A stretch of DNA of 64,000 bases from Ensifer sp. Root278 (lineage in GTDB: Bacteria; Pseudomonadota; Alphaproteobacteria; Rhizobiales; Rhizobiaceae), in assembly GCF_001429285.1 (NCBI RefSeq), contig NZ_LMJJ01000012.1, forward strand, positions 248,530-312,529. The letters are read 5' to 3'. Each line of letters starts with the position of its first letter. The first letter of the stretch is position 1. A program made the translations under genes and the position numbers. The notes below the pieces were generated by a model. That model searched no databases and was not told the origin of the DNA. It saw only the letters and a program-made list of their open reading frames with translations. Positions 7,606 to 17,062 of the stretch are shown here, one piece after another.

Positions 7606-9447
7606 ATGCGGCAAATGACGATCCTCCGCCTCCTTAGCGGCGCAGCACTGCTGGCTCTCGCCGCAGTCAGCGGCAGCCACCAGGCCTTCGCGGAAGACAA
7701 GGTCGCCGCTGTCGAGGAAAGCGAACCCTTTGACATCAAGACGGTGAACACTTTCGCCGGCGCCTTCCTCGCTGCCCGCACCGCCGATACGGACCGCGAC
7801 TTCGCGTCCGCCACCGAGCTCTACAAGATCGCGCTGCAGTTCGAACCAAACAACAACGACGTCAAGCAGCGGCTGATGATCACCCTGCTGATGGCCGGCC
7901 AGTTCGATGAAGGCGCCAAGATTGCCGAGCAGCTGAAGTCAGACCCGGCCGTCGAGCGCATCACCACCGTGATCCGCGCGATCGAAGCGATCCGCAAGCG
8001 CGAGTATCGCAATGCGCAGAAACTCCTGAACTACCAAGGCCCCAACGATCTCGACCGGCTGATGAACGGCCTGCTTTCCGCCTGGGCGAAGTTCGGCCAG
8101 GGCAAGCCGAAGGAAGCGCTGGCGCAGATCAACGGCCTGGAAGGCCCCGACTGGTTCCGCGTGTTCAAGAACTATCACGCCGGCGCGATCGCGGTTGCCG
8201 CGGGCGACAAGCAGACCGCACGGACCAGGCTCAACGATGCCATTCTGGATCGGGAAGGCGGAAGTGCTGCGCCTGACACCTTCATGCGGGCGGTCGAAGC
8301 GCTGGCTCGTTTCGAGGCGCGCGAAGGCAACAAGCAGAAGGCGCTCGATACCGTCGCCGTCGGCGAGAACATGGTCAACAACTACACGCCGCTGCAGGCG
8401 CTGAGGACCGACATCGAGAACGGTGTTCCGCAAGAACAGCAGGTCAAGAATGCCAGCCAGGGCGCTGCGGCCGTGCTCTTCTCGATTGGTGCTGCGCTCA
8501 ATCGCGACGGCGCCGAGGATATCGTTTCGCTCTATCTGCAGACCGCCCGCCGGCTCGACCCCGACAGCGCCGACATCCTCGTGATGCTCGGCGGCATCGC
8601 CGAAAACCTGAAGAAGCCGAACGAGGCGATCGAACTCTACAAGGCTATCCCGGAGACCTCGCCGATGCGGCGCGTCTCTGAACTGCAACTCGGCCTGAGC
8701 TTGGCCAGCATCGGCAAAGTCGACGAAGCGAAGAAGCACCTGAAAGCGCTGATCGACGTCGATCCGAAGAACATCCGCAACTATCTCGCCTATGGCAGCG
8801 TGCTCTCCGACGCCAAGGACTACAAGGAGATGGGCACGCTCTACGACCAGGCCGTCGAACAGATCGGACCGGTGCCGAAGCGCAGCGACTGGACCGTGTT
8901 CTTCCAGCGCGGCATTGCCTACGAGCGCCAGAAGCTTTGGGACAAGGCCGAACCGAGCTTCAAGAAAGCGCTGGAACTCAACCCGGACCAGCCGCAGGTT
9001 TTGAACTATCTCGGCTATTCATGGGTCGACATGAACATCAATCTCGACGAAGGCCTCGAGATGATCCGCAAGGCGGTCGAACTGAAGCCCGACGACGGCT
9101 ACATCGTCGATTCGCTCGGCTGGGCCTATTTCCGCATGAACCGCTTCGACGATGCGGTGGTGGAACTGGAAAAAGCGGCTGAACTGATGGCCGGCGACCC
9201 GACGATCAACGATCACCTCGGTGACGCATACTGGCGCGTCGGCCGCAAGCTCGAAGCGGTGTTCCAATGGACACAGACGCTTGAGCTGAAGCCCGAGGAA
9301 GCCGAGATCCCGAAGATCAAGGCGAAGATCGAAAACGGCCTGCCGCCGCTGAAGGAAGAGGTTCCGGCCTCCGCCGATGCCAAGGAAACCGCGCCGAAGA
9401 AGGTGACCCCGGAAGCGGAAGCGCCGGCGCCGGACAAGAAGTCCTGA
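7606..9447 (+). CDS. Secreted tetratricopeptide repeat protein
   Basis: 613 aa from the ATG at 7606 (GAAAGG upstream). Residues 1-29 form a signal peptide ending SGSHQAFA. The rest is a long run of TPR-like helical hairpins, clearest in the C-terminal half (for example LWDKAEPSFKKALELNPDQPQVLNYLGYS and the following DEGLEMIRKAVELKPDDGYIVDSLGWAYF). It ends in a Pro/Ala/Glu/Lys tail. It is probably a periplasmic protein-interaction scaffold. The ispE start is only 8 bp downstream, so the two are co-transcribed. The upstream spacer has CTATAT at 7534 without a convincing -35. Confidence 0.88.
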   Translation: MRQMTILRLLSGAALLALAAVSGSHQAFAEDKVAAVEESEPFDIKTVNTFAGAFLAARTADTDRDFASATELYKIALQFEPNNNDVKQRLMITLLMAGQFDEGAKIAEQLKSDPAVERITTVIRAIEAIRKREYRNAQKLLNYQGPNDLDRLMNGLLSAWAKFGQGKPKEALAQINGLEGPDWFRVFKNYHAGAIAVAAGDKQTARTRLNDAILDREGGSAAPDTFMRAVEALARFEAREGNKQKALDTVAVGENMVNNYTPLQALRTDIENGVPQEQQVKNASQGAAAVLFSIGAALNRDGAEDIVSLYLQTARRLDPDSADILVMLGGIAENLKKPNEAIELYKAIPETSPMRRVSELQLGLSLASIGKVDEAKKHLKALIDVDPKNIRNYLAYGSVLSDAKDYKEMGTLYDQAVEQIGPVPKRSDWTVFFQRGIAYERQKLWDKAEPSFKKALELNPDQPQVLNYLGYSWVDMNINLDEGLEMIRKAVELKPDDGYIVDSLGWAYFRMNRFDDAVVELEKAAELMAGDPTINDHLGDAYWRVGRKLEAVFQWTQTLELKPEEAEIPKIKAKIENGLPPLKEEVPASADAKETAPKKVTPEAEAPAPDKKS

Positions 9448-9454
9448 TCGATCC

Positions 9455-10369
9455 ATGATTGATGACGGCATCGCGGGCTTCACGCTGACGCGCGCGGCGC
9501 CCGCAAAGATCAATCTGGCGCTCCACGTCGTCGGCCAGCGGGCCGACGGCCACCACCTTCTCGAAAGCCTCGTCACCTTTGCCGATCGCGGCGACCGGAT
9601 CGGCTTTGCATCGGCAGACGCCGACCTCTTTACCGTATCGGGGCCCTTTGCCGCAGAACTGCCAATGGATGCCAGCGCCCAGGGCGGCAATCTGGTCCTA
9701 AAGGCGCGAGATGTCCTGCGTGAGGAACTGCGGTCCCGCAACCTCGCCGCTGCCGGCCCTGTTCATCTGCATCTCGAAAAGAATTTGCCCCTCGCTTCCG
9801 GCATCGGCGGCGGTTCCGCCGACGCGGCGGCGACGCTTCTTGGGCTTCTCCAACTTTGGCACGCCGCGATCGAACCCTCCCGCCTCGATGCAATGGCATT
9901 GGCGCTCGGCGCCGACGTACCGATGTGCCTCGCCGGCATTCCTCTCGTGGCGAAAGGCATCGGTGAGGACATCACGCCGCTTGCCGACCTTCCATCCCTG
10001 CCCCTCGTACTGGTCAATCCGCTCGTTGCCGTTTCGACGCCGGTGGTGTTCCGGACGCTCGCGAACAAGACCAATGCGCCGCTCGTTTTGCCTCAGGCTT
10101 CGGGAACGCTCGACGCGTGGCTGGCGGCAATGGCAACGATGCGCAACGATCTGCAGCCGCCGGCGCAGCAGCTGCAGCCTGTCATCGGCGACGTCTGCCA
10201 GTCGCTGATGGAGGCCGGGGCCCTGCTGGTTCGGATGTCGGGCTCAGGCGCCACTTGCTTCGGCATTTTCGACAACGGTGAGCGTGCGGCTGCGACAGCG
10301 CGTACTCTTTCGGAGGCGCAGCCCGGCTGGTACGTTCTCGCCTGCAACACGATAGGAAGAGGCAAGTAG
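9455..10369 (+). CDS. ispE: 4-diphosphocytidyl-2-C-methyl-D-erythritol kinase
   Basis: ATP-dependent kinase of the MEP isoprenoid pathway. 304 aa. GHMP-kinase features are the N-terminal APAKINLALHVVGQRADGHHLLESLV, the phosphate loop LPLASGIGGGSADAAATL, and the C-terminal RMSGSGATCFGIF. Full length. The gene lies between the TPR gene (7-base spacer) and moaB (one-base spacer), so it is part of a compact operon. Confidence 0.97.
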   Translation: MIDDGIAGFTLTRAAPAKINLALHVVGQRADGHHLLESLVTFADRGDRIGFASADADLFTVSGPFAAELPMDASAQGGNLVLKARDVLREELRSRNLAAAGPVHLHLEKNLPLASGIGGGSADAAATLLGLLQLWHAAIEPSRLDAMALALGADVPMCLAGIPLVAKGIGEDITPLADLPSLPLVLVNPLVAVSTPVVFRTLANKTNAPLVLPQASGTLDAWLAAMATMRNDLQPPAQQLQPVIGDVCQSLMEAGALLVRMSGSGATCFGIFDNGERAAATARTLSEAQPGWYVLACNTIGRGK

Positions 10370-10370
10370 A

Positions 10371-10913
10371 ATGGCTGGCATCGACGAAAAACGCCCCTTC
10401 GTTCCCGTCGGAATTGCTGTCCTCACGGTGTCCGACACCCGCACGCTCGCCGACGACAAATCGGGCGACACGCTGGAGGCGCGGGTGCGCGACGCAGGTC
10501 ATCGCCTGGAAGCGCGCGCGATCGTGCCGGACGATCGGGCGCAGATTTACGACCAGGTGAAGGCCTGGACGCTCGAACCGACGATCGACGTGGTGATCAC
10601 GACCGGTGGCACGGGCTTCACCGGCCGGGACGTGACGCCGGAGGCGCTGGAGCCGCTGTTCGAAAAGCGCATGGACGGCTTCTCCGAGGTTTTCCATCGG
10701 ATCTCCTACGAGAAGATCGGCACCTCGACGATCCAGTCACGCGCAACTGGCGGCGTTGCCAACGCCACCTTCATTTTCGTTCTGCCCGGCTCACCCGGCG
10801 CCTGCCGCGATGCGTGGGACGGCATATTGAAGCAGCAGCTCGATTACCGGCACATGCCCTGCAATTTCGTCGAGATCATGCCCCGGCTCGACGAGCACCT
10901 CAAACGCGGTTAA
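10371..10913 (+). CDS. moaB: Molybdenum cofactor biosynthesis protein MoaB/Mog family
   Basis: 180 aa MoCF-fold protein. It shows ILTVSDTRTLADDKSGDTL, ITTGGTGFTGRDVTPEAL (molybdopterin-binding TTGGTG motif) and FVLPGSPGACRDAWDGIL. In bacteria such proteins adenylylate molybdopterin (Mog-like) or have an unclear role (MoaB). It starts one base after the ispE stop. There is no other molybdopterin gene in the window. Confidence 0.93.
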   Translation: MAGIDEKRPFVPVGIAVLTVSDTRTLADDKSGDTLEARVRDAGHRLEARAIVPDDRAQIYDQVKAWTLEPTIDVVITTGGTGFTGRDVTPEALEPLFEKRMDGFSEVFHRISYEKIGTSTIQSRATGGVANATFIFVLPGSPGACRDAWDGILKQQLDYRHMPCNFVEIMPRLDEHLKRG

Positions 10914-10991
10914 GCCCGGATCCTCCACGTCCCATCGCACTTTCGGCCCGTCTGTTACCTTTGGAACTGACAGCCATTTTTCGTGCCTTTA

Positions 10992-11106
10992 GCGTCCGAT
11001 CATCAGCCCACCGAAGATCGGACGCCGCACGTTTCTCTTCAGGCTGCAAAGACGCCTCCCCGCCGATATCCCCGGGCGGGGAGAACAAGGGGATACGACG
11101 TGCAGC
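10992..11106 (+). other. Hairpin-rich intergenic stretch, possible structured RNA
   Basis: The 291-bp spacer after moaB carries consecutive perfect stems. GCGTCCGATC (10992-11001) pairs with GATCGGACGC (11016-11025), 10 bp. GGCTGCA (11043-11049) pairs with TGCAGCC (11100-11106) and encloses CTCCCCGCC (11056-11064) paired with GGCGGGGAG (11075-11083). A third element is the strong terminator at 11162-11192. Nested stems followed by a terminator are what a small RNA, or a long structured 3' UTR of moaB, would look like. I see no clear promoter and no match to an RNA family I know. Confidence 0.35.
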
Positions 11107-11161
11107 CAGAATGCTGCCCGGTAAGAAATTTACCAGACAAGGTCATTTGAGAGCCACCTTG

Positions 11162-11192
11162 AGGTGCCGTCCCCTGGGACTGGCACCTTTTT
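11162..11192 (+). terminator. Strong Rho-independent terminator
   Basis: AGGTGCC-GTCCC-CT-GGGAC-T-GGCACCT followed by TTTT. The two blocks form a 12-bp stem with one bulged T. It lies 250 bases after the moaB stop and just before the convergent glycosyltransferase stop (11205). It would end either the ispB-to-moaB transcript or a separate small RNA. Confidence 0.85.
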
Positions 11193-11204
11193 AGTGCACA
11201 GCGA

Positions 11205-11741
11205 TCAGGAGCGTCCCGGCGTCGGCTTGCTTTCGGTGACGACCCAGGCCGGAACGAGCTCCGTCGAGAGTTTGCGGACCGCCCGGACATTCGTCATGTC
11301 GCCGAGGCATCGATTGCCATCGGCCGCTGCGAGCGCATCATGTTTGTTCACCAGGAAACCCGTTTCCAGCGGCTTTCTTCGCCGGATCAGGCGGCGGAAG
11401 AACGGTTTGCGGTGCATTCTGGAATCGGAGAAGCGCGCGGGCGCCCTGTTGAGCGAGACGTATTCGGCAAGCTCGTCGATCCACCGGCCGATCGGACGGG
11501 CACCGGGTTCGAGCAGCATCAGCCATTCGCCGCGCGCCGAACGCACGACGTCGCCGAGATTCCAATCGACGTGAAAGCGGCAGCCGGCCGCTTCCGCCAC
11601 ACGCGACGAGCCGTCCGTGGAGCCGTGATCGAGGACAATCACATCACTGACGAGGCCCTCCACGGCGCCGGCGACGAGCACCGACAGCGTCTGCACCAGC
11701 TCGGCTTCGTTGTCCCGCGTTTCCATGATGATCGTCAGCAT
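11205..11741 (-). CDS. Glycosyltransferase family 2-like protein
   Basis: 178 aa from the ATG at 11741 (MLTIIMETRDNE). The N-terminal half has the GT-A pattern: an opening beta strand, DVIVLDHGSTDGSSRVAEAAGC resembling the nucleotide-binding DxSxD region, and GEWLMLLEPGARP where GT2 enzymes carry their DxD-like motif. Here the acid residues of the DxD motif are not obvious (EPGA), so catalysis is uncertain. It is shorter than typical GT2 enzymes. It is convergent with moaB and stands alone; the acceptor is unknown. Confidence 0.7.
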   Translation of the reverse strand: MLTIIMETRDNEAELVQTLSVLVAGAVEGLVSDVIVLDHGSTDGSSRVAEAAGCRFHVDWNLGDVVRSARGEWLMLLEPGARPIGRWIDELAEYVSLNRAPARFSDSRMHRKPFFRRLIRRRKPLETGFLVNKHDALAAADGNRCLGDMTNVRAVRKLSTELVPAWVVTESKPTPGRS

Positions 11742-11928
11742 AGCCCGTCCTACCGCATCACACTCACAATTGCTACATGCACTGCTGGCTTGGCTGAAAA
11801 CCAAACCGGGGAGCACGAAACTCCAAACGTACTGCTCCCGCTTTTTGTTCTTGAATTGTTCTCGTATTCGAGATAGGAAAATAATCAGAACAAAACGGGA
11901 TCAAAGGTCTGATTCCGGGGAGATTCCA

Positions 11929-13086
11929 ATGAACGAGCTGTCTCAGATCAGGCAGGGTGCGCTTGCGCCCGCCAATACGGCAGATGTCGCCGAAGCGATG
12001 ATGAGCGCAACAGGCTTGCGGATCGATATCGACCGCCGCCGCGGACGCGGCGCCGGGCTCAACACGTCCGGCCGCTTCGAGCCGCAGGCGCGGGAAAGCT
12101 TCGACGACGGCTGGGAAAGCCTGGAAGATCTGCCCCCCTTTAAGACCGAAGTCCAGGTCGAGAAGCCGCGGACGGTGATCACCCGCAACGAATCTCCCGA
12201 TATCTCCTTTGACCGTTCGATCAACCCCTATCGCGGATGCGAGCACGGCTGCATCTATTGTTTCGCCCGCCCCACACACGCCTTCATGGGCCTGTCGGCG
12301 GGTCTGGATTTCGAGGCGAAGCTCTTCGCCAAGCCGGATGCCGCGCGGCTCCTGGAGCGCGAACTGGCGCGACCGGATTACAAGGTCAGGCCAATCGCCA
12401 TCGGCACCAACACCGATCCCTATCAGCCGATTGAAAAGGAATGGCGCATCATGCGCCAGATCCTCGAAGTGCTGAGGGACGCCAACCACCCGGTCATGAT
12501 CGTCACCAAATCGGCGATGGTCACCCGCGATATCGACATTCTCGCGCCGATGGCCGAGAAGGGACTGGCGCGGGTCGGCATTTCAGTCACCACGCTCGAG
12601 CGCAAGCTGGCGAGGACAATGGAGCCCCGCGCCGCAACGCCACCCAAGCGGCTGGAGGCGATGCGTGCCATTGCCGAGGCCGGCATCCCCGCCGGGGTTC
12701 TCGTCTCTCCGATCATCCCGGCGCTCAACGACCATGAGATCGAGCGGGTTCTCGAAGCGGCAAGGACGGCCGGTGCGACGGAGGCGAGCTATGTGCTGTT
12801 GCGCTTGCCGCTCGAAGTCAGCCCGCTGTTTCGTGACTGGCTTCTGCGCAACTATCCGGACCGCTACCGCCACGTCATGTCGCTCGTCCGCTCCATGCGT
12901 GGCGGCAAGGACTATGACGCCGAGTTCGGCAAGCGCATGAAAGGCGCCGGCCCCTATGCCTGGCAGATCGGCCGCCGCTTCGATCTCGCCACCAAGCGCC
13001 TCGGCTTCAACCCGACACGCCGCCAGCTTCGCGACGATCTGTTCGTGCCGCCGCTCGGAACGGGGGTGCAGCTCTCGCTTCTTTGA
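11929..13086 (+). CDS. PA0069 family radical SAM protein
   Basis: 385 aa from the ATG at 11929 with GGGGAG about seven bases upstream. The radical-SAM cluster-binding motif is CEHGCIYCFARPTH (CxxxCxxC). GTNTDPYQPIEK and ITKSAMVTRDIDIL-like segments are typical of the SPL/PA0069 group. Residues 25-40 are Arg-rich (DIDRRRGRGAGLN), also typical. Such proteins use a [4Fe-4S] cluster and SAM, but the reaction of this subgroup is not established. The open frame extends upstream to 11710 over the antisense end of the glycosyltransferase gene; that part is not coding. Confidence 0.92.
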   Translation: MNELSQIRQGALAPANTADVAEAMMSATGLRIDIDRRRGRGAGLNTSGRFEPQARESFDDGWESLEDLPPFKTEVQVEKPRTVITRNESPDISFDRSINPYRGCEHGCIYCFARPTHAFMGLSAGLDFEAKLFAKPDAARLLERELARPDYKVRPIAIGTNTDPYQPIEKEWRIMRQILEVLRDANHPVMIVTKSAMVTRDIDILAPMAEKGLARVGISVTTLERKLARTMEPRAATPPKRLEAMRAIAEAGIPAGVLVSPIIPALNDHEIERVLEAARTAGATEASYVLLRLPLEVSPLFRDWLLRNYPDRYRHVMSLVRSMRGGKDYDAEFGKRMKGAGPYAWQIGRRFDLATKRLGFNPTRRQLRDDLFVPPLGTGVQLSLL

Positions 13087-13316
13087 AGGTTTTCCGGAAT
13101 GGCCTGCGTGATGGCTGTTCCGGGTTTGTGGCCAGCGATAGGCACCGAGGATGCCCGGGCAATGGGGGAGTTTTCGTCACCGCCCCTCAGGCAAGCCGGT
13201 GTGAACGCTAGAAGGTCGCAAAACAGTTCCGGTGCCCCGCCCCCGCCTGGGGCATCGGCCATCCCCCCGTCCGCCGCCGCACTCGGACCTGGGGGCTTGA
13301 AGAGAATCGGTCGATC

Positions 13317-13979
13317 ATGCGAATTAGACTTATGTCTCGCAGGTCGTCCGATTCTCCCCTTTTTCCCGATATCATCGAAGCACCCGATTTCAGTTTTGAA
13401 CTCTCGGCAAGAGGTGATGGATTTTGGCCGGTCGCCGGCGCCGATGAAGCTGGTCGCGGCCCGCTCGCAGGACCGGTCGTAGCGGCTGCGGTCATTCTCA
13501 ATCCCGACGCCATTCCCGAGGGCCTCGATGACAGCAAGAAGCTCAGCGCGCAGGCGCGCGAGAAGCTGTTCGACGAAATCCTCGCGACATCGGAGGTATC
13601 GATCGCCTCGGCCTCGGCCGGCACGATCGATGCCACGGATATCCGCAAGGCAAGCCTGGAGGCGATGCGACGCGCAGTGGCGGGTCTTCCCTCGACCGTA
13701 CGCTTCGTACTCGTCGACGGCCGCGACGTGCCGCCCGGGCTTTCATGCCATGCCAAGGCAGTCGTAAAGGGCGACGCACGGTCGCTATCGATCGCCGCCG
13801 CTTCGATCGTCGCCAAGGTTACGCGCGATCGTATGATGGCTCGCGCCGACCTCGCGCATCCCGGCTACGGCTTTGCGCTCCATGCCGGCTACGCGACCGT
13901 AACCCACCGGCGCGCCATAGAAACGCAAGGTCCCTGTGCCCTGCACCGCATGAGCTTCCGGCCCCTGCGGCAGGATTAA
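13317..13979 (+). CDS. rnhB: Ribonuclease HII
   Basis: Cleaves RNA of RNA:DNA hybrids and single ribonucleotides in DNA. 220 aa from the ATG at 13317; an ATG at 13332 (MSRRSSDSP) is an equally likely start. Active-site acids are in [14 protein letters not shown] (DEAG), LDDSKKL and [30 protein letters not shown] is the diagnostic C-terminal block. The 230-bp spacer before it (13087-13316) shows no firm promoter or repeat. Confidence 0.96.
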   Translation: MRIRLMSRRSSDSPLFPDIIEAPDFSFELSARGDGFWPVAGADEAGRGPLAGPVVAAAVILNPDAIPEGLDDSKKLSAQAREKLFDEILATSEVSIASASAGTIDATDIRKASLEAMRRAVAGLPSTVRFVLVDGRDVPPGLSCHAKAVVKGDARSLSIAAASIVAKVTRDRMMARADLAHPGYGFALHAGYATVTHRRAIETQGPCALHRMSFRPLRQD

Positions 13980-14115
13980 TGGCGGCTGAACGGTTCTTGG
14001 GAGCGCCGATTCTAGCTCGCCAGCTTGCAGAAGAAATCTTGTCTGACTCAGCAGCGCGTGCCCATAGGGCCACGCGCCGATGAATATGCGCGCGTAAAGT
14101 TTTATCGGCGTCACC

Positions 14116-14133
14116 GGCGCCTCGCGAGGCGCC
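14116..14133. repeat. Perfect 18-bp palindrome between rnhB and the atp operon
   Basis: GGCGCCTCGCGAGGCGCC reads the same on both strands. It lies in the 303-bp convergent spacer (13980-14282) about 100 bp before the bidirectional terminator. It has no T-run, so it is not itself a terminator. It could be a short dispersed element or a protein-binding site. Confidence 0.45.
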
Positions 14134-14233
14134 CGCCGTGAAGCGGGGGCATGCGCATTGTTGTCTCAGCGATCGCCCAGCGTATCGCCGGCAAGCCAGT
14201 GCCTGCAGCCAAACCCGGTGCATGGCCCAAACA

Positions 14234-14260
14234 AAAAGCCCCGCACAGGGCGGGGCTTTT
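14234..14260. terminator. Bidirectional Rho-independent terminator
   Basis: AAAAGCCCCGC (14234-14244), loop ACAGG, GCGGGGCTTTT (14250-14260). The A-run and T-run flank a GC-rich 7-bp core, so it can stop rnhB transcription from the left and the F0 operon from the right. It lies 23 bases beyond the atpF stop. Confidence 0.9.
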
Positions 14261-14282
14261 CAAATCCGGAATGTCCTGAGGC

Positions 14283-14768
14283 TTAGTTCAGGCGTGCCTT
14301 GACTTCGCCAAGCGCCTTCGTGAACAGATCACTCTGTGCACCGGCGTCGGCCTTGGCGGCGACGACCTTCTCGGCAGCGGCAATCGCCAGATCGACGGCA
14401 GCGGAACGGACGGCGTTGATCGCGTCGCTTTCAGCCTGCTTGATCTTCTGCTCCGAGAGAGCCGTGCGACGGGCAACGTATTCCTCGGTCTTCTGCTTGG
14501 CTTCCGCCGTCAGCATTTCGGCTTCGCGCTGAGCGGCAGCGACGATACCGGCAGCTTCCGCTTCGGCATCCTTACGCTTGCGCTGGTACTCGGCGACAAG
14601 GCTCTGTGCTTCTTCGCGCAGACGCTTGGCTTCGGTCAGCTCGTTGCCGATCTTTTCGGCGCGGGCGTCGAGCGCCTTGCCGATCATGCCCGGAACCTTG
14701 AGATAGGCGATCAGGACGAAGAACAGGATCAGGCCGACGAGGGCATAGAAGGTCGCATCAAGATGCAT
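14283..14768 (-). CDS. atpF: ATP synthase F0 subunit b
   Basis: 161 aa peripheral-stalk subunit. One N-terminal membrane segment (residues 7-23, FYALVGLILFFVLIAYL) is followed by a long Ala/Glu/Lys/Arg coiled coil. GGAG precedes the ATG. Last gene of the F0 operon, 13 bp after the b' gene and before the terminator. Having both b and b' is normal for alphaproteobacteria and gives a heterodimeric stalk. Confidence 0.95.
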   Translation of the reverse strand: MHLDATFYALVGLILFFVLIAYLKVPGMIGKALDARAEKIGNELTEAKRLREEAQSLVAEYQRKRKDAEAEAAGIVAAAQREAEMLTAEAKQKTEEYVARRTALSEQKIKQAESDAINAVRSAAVDLAIAAAEKVVAAKADAGAQSDLFTKALGEVKARLN

Positions 14769-14781
14769 GGTTCAGTGCTCC

Positions 14782-15399
14782 TCAGTTACCGGCCGATGCC
14801 TTGACGGCAGCGGTGATCTCGGCCTTGGTGACGGTTCCACCGATCAGCTGCTTGACGACAGCGGTCGCGGTTTCCTCAGCGATGGCGCCGACGTCAGCCA
14901 GTGCCTTTGCCTTGATGTCGGCGATGCGGTCTTCCGCAGCCGAAATCTTCTTGGCGAGATCGGCTTCGACGGCCGTGCGGTCTGCATTGGCCTTGGCCTT
15001 TGCGGATTCGCGAGCGTCGTCAGCGATCTTGTGACCCTTGGACTTGGCCGTTGCCAGATCCTGCTCGTAGGAAGCGATGGCCGCGTCGGCTTCGCCCTTG
15101 AGGCGGGACGCTTCATCGAGATCCTGAGCGATCCGATCGTGACGGGTTTCGAGAATTCCGCCGATACGCGGAATGATGACCTTCGACATCAGGATATAGA
15201 AGAGGCCGAACGTGATCGCGAGCCAAAGCAGCTGCGATGCGAAATGGGTCGAATCGAAGGGCGGGAACACGCCGGAGCCAGCCTCGCCTTCGTGGGCCAC
15301 ACCCGTTTCGGTGTGCACCTCACCGGCCGCAGCGGCATCGTGTGCTTCGGCGCCTTCAGTGGTGGTTGACTGCTGGGCATAGGCCGCGGTCACAAACAT
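14782..15399 (-). CDS. atpF2: ATP synthase F0 subunit b'
   Basis: 205 aa from the ATG at 15399, which has GGAGG with suitable spacing; the frame continues six codons further without such a site. The N-terminus is longer than that of b: an Ala/Glu/His-rich stretch to about residue 50, then a membrane span ([19 protein letters not shown]), then a coiled coil. It pairs with subunit b in the peripheral stalk linking F0 to F1. Often labelled atpG in older annotations. Confidence 0.94.
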   Translation of the reverse strand: MFVTAAYAQQSTTTEGAEAHDAAAAGEVHTETGVAHEGEAGSGVFPPFDSTHFASQLLWLAITFGLFYILMSKVIIPRIGGILETRHDRIAQDLDEASRLKGEADAAIASYEQDLATAKSKGHKIADDARESAKAKANADRTAVEADLAKKISAAEDRIADIKAKALADVGAIAEETATAVVKQLIGGTVTKAEITAAVKASAGN

Positions 15400-15475
15400 G
15401 CTCACCTCCAGGTGCACTCAAGAATATGCGCGGCCGCGGCCGTTTGACGGGCCGCGGCCAAAACTCCAGCCGATA

Positions 15476-15703
15476 TTAGACGGCGAAGAGGAGGAGCAGG
15501 GCTACGAGCAGCGAGAAGATGCCCAGAGCTTCCGTAACGGCGAAGCCGAATACGAGGCGGCCGAACTGACCGTCAGCAGCCGACGGGTTGCGCAGTGCGC
15601 CGGACAGGTAGCTGCCGAAGATGTTGCCGAGGCCGAGAGCCGTGCCGGCCATACCGAGGCAAGCGAGACCTGCGCCGATGTACTTTGCTGCTTCCGCTTC
15701 CAT
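15476..15703 (-). CDS. atpE: ATP synthase F0 subunit c
   Basis: 75 aa hairpin of two membrane helices forming the rotor ring. The proton-carrying acid is the Glu in [15 protein letters not shown]. The polar loop is [10 protein letters not shown] and the Gly-rich helix is [25 protein letters not shown] precedes the ATG. It lies between atpB and the b' gene as in other Rhizobiales. Confidence 0.97.
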   Translation of the reverse strand: MEAEAAKYIGAGLACLGMAGTALGLGNIFGSYLSGALRNPSAADGQFGRLVFGFAVTEALGIFSLLVALLLLFAV

Positions 15704-15785
15704 GTTTGAACTCCTTCGAATGGTGTTGCGGCTTAGGATTGCGCTTCCGGCGGAGGGCCGGCCGAAAGCAAGCGACTGTTATTCC

Positions 15786-16538
15786 TTAGTGGCTTCCGGG
15801 ATGGACAGCGTCGTTGAGGTACATGCAGGTCAGTACCGCAAAGACATAGGCCTGGAGGAAGCAGACGAGGAACTCAAGACCGGTGATGGCGACGGTCATG
15901 ATGAGCGGCAGGATCGCGCCACCGATGCCGAGCGCGCCAAGGGCGCTGAGCGACGTGACGAAGCCTGCAAAGACCTTCAGCGTGATGTGGCCGGCCAGCA
16001 TGTTGGCGAAAAGACGGACCGAGAGGCTGATGGGGCGGGAAAGGAACGAGATGATTTCGATCGCGACGACAAGCGGCAGAAGCACGCCAGGAACACCATG
16101 CGGCACGAAAAGCTTCAGGAAACCGAAACCGTGCTTGTAGAAACCATAGAGAATGACGGTACCGATCACAAACAGCGCCAGTGCGAAGGTGACGATGATC
16201 TGGCTGGTGATCGTGAAGAAGTACGGGAACATGCCGAGCAGGTTCGCCGTCAGGATGAACATGAACAGCGAGAACACCATCGGGAAGAACTTCATGCCGC
16301 CGCTGCCGGCGCCTTCGCGCAGCATCGAGGCGATGAACTCGTAGGACATTTCGGAGACCGACTGCATGCGGTTCGGGATCAGACCGCGCTGCGACGTCGT
16401 CAGATACAGGAAGCCTGCGGCAGCACCCACGGTCGCGACCATGAACAGCGACGCATTGGTGAAGGAAAAGTCAATTCCGCCAATCTCGATCGGGACAATC
16501 TTGTTGACCAGGAACTGGTGGGTCGGATCGTTTGACAC
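15786..16538 (-). CDS. atpB: ATP synthase F0 subunit a
   Basis: 250 aa, GTG start at 16538. Polytopic stator subunit forming the proton half-channels. The essential Arg is in the [15 protein letters not shown] segment. The start [17 protein letters not shown] is typical of rhizobial AtpB. It lies 60 bp after atpI and 82 bp before atpE. Confidence 0.97.
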   Translation of the reverse strand: MSNDPTHQFLVNKIVPIEIGGIDFSFTNASLFMVATVGAAAGFLYLTTSQRGLIPNRMQSVSEMSYEFIASMLREGAGSGGMKFFPMVFSLFMFILTANLLGMFPYFFTITSQIIVTFALALFVIGTVILYGFYKHGFGFLKLFVPHGVPGVLLPLVVAIEIISFLSRPISLSVRLFANMLAGHITLKVFAGFVTSLSALGALGIGGAILPLIMTVAITGLEFLVCFLQAYVFAVLTCMYLNDAVHPGSH

Positions 16539-16598
16539 CGCGCTTCTCTTTCGTTCTGCCCGCCCAAGAGCGGAAACCGTTTTCTTCGGGACAACGCC

Positions 16599-16958
16599 TC
16601 AGTGGGCGTCTCCGTCCTTCTTGTCATCCTCAGGGCCGCCTCTTCCAGCTTCCGGTGTTGCCACCATACCGGCCGAGCGCAGCACATTCAGCACGCCAGC
16701 GCAGAAGCCAAGAAGCAGGAGGATGATCATGCCCCACGGCCCTGTACCCGCAAAGTGGTCCAAAAGATAGCCCAGAAACGCGCCGACAACGATGCCGGCG
16801 ATGAATTCGCTCGACAGCTTCATCGCCGCCGCATAGCCCTTACGGCTTTCGGCGGCACGGGCCTCCGCTGCATCAGACGTATGAGGCTTCTTGGCCTCAA
16901 TCTTATCGCCGAGCTGCTTCAGCCGCGCTTCCAGACTTTCTTCAGGTTTCTCCGCCAC
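16599..16958 (-). CDS. atpI: AtpZ/AtpI family F0 assembly protein
   Basis: 119 aa, GTG start at 16958 with GGGAG seven bases upstream. A charged N-terminus (residues 1-50) precedes two membrane helices (SEFIAGIVVGAFLGYLLDHF and GMIILLLLGFCAGVLNVL) and a charged C-terminus. AtpI-type proteins help c-ring assembly and possibly Mg2+ supply. First gene of the F0 operon, 105 bases downstream of the -10 of its promoter. Confidence 0.92.
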   Translation of the reverse strand: MAEKPEESLEARLKQLGDKIEAKKPHTSDAAEARAAESRKGYAAAMKLSSEFIAGIVVGAFLGYLLDHFAGTGPWGMIILLLLGFCAGVLNVLRSAGMVATPEAGRGGPEDDKKDGDAH

Positions 16959-17062
16959 GTGGCCACTCCCTTGCCGTCCCGATCGGGTCTCAGACCGCGA
17001 TTTCGGTCATACAATAGGCCATCGTTCAAGCCACGTTTCGGCCCCATTTGAAGTCGCGCGCA

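Noticed and set aside
15621-16535. Plus-strand frame of 304 codons over the atp genes
   Set aside because: Antisense to atpB and atpE; very charged sequence without a domain.
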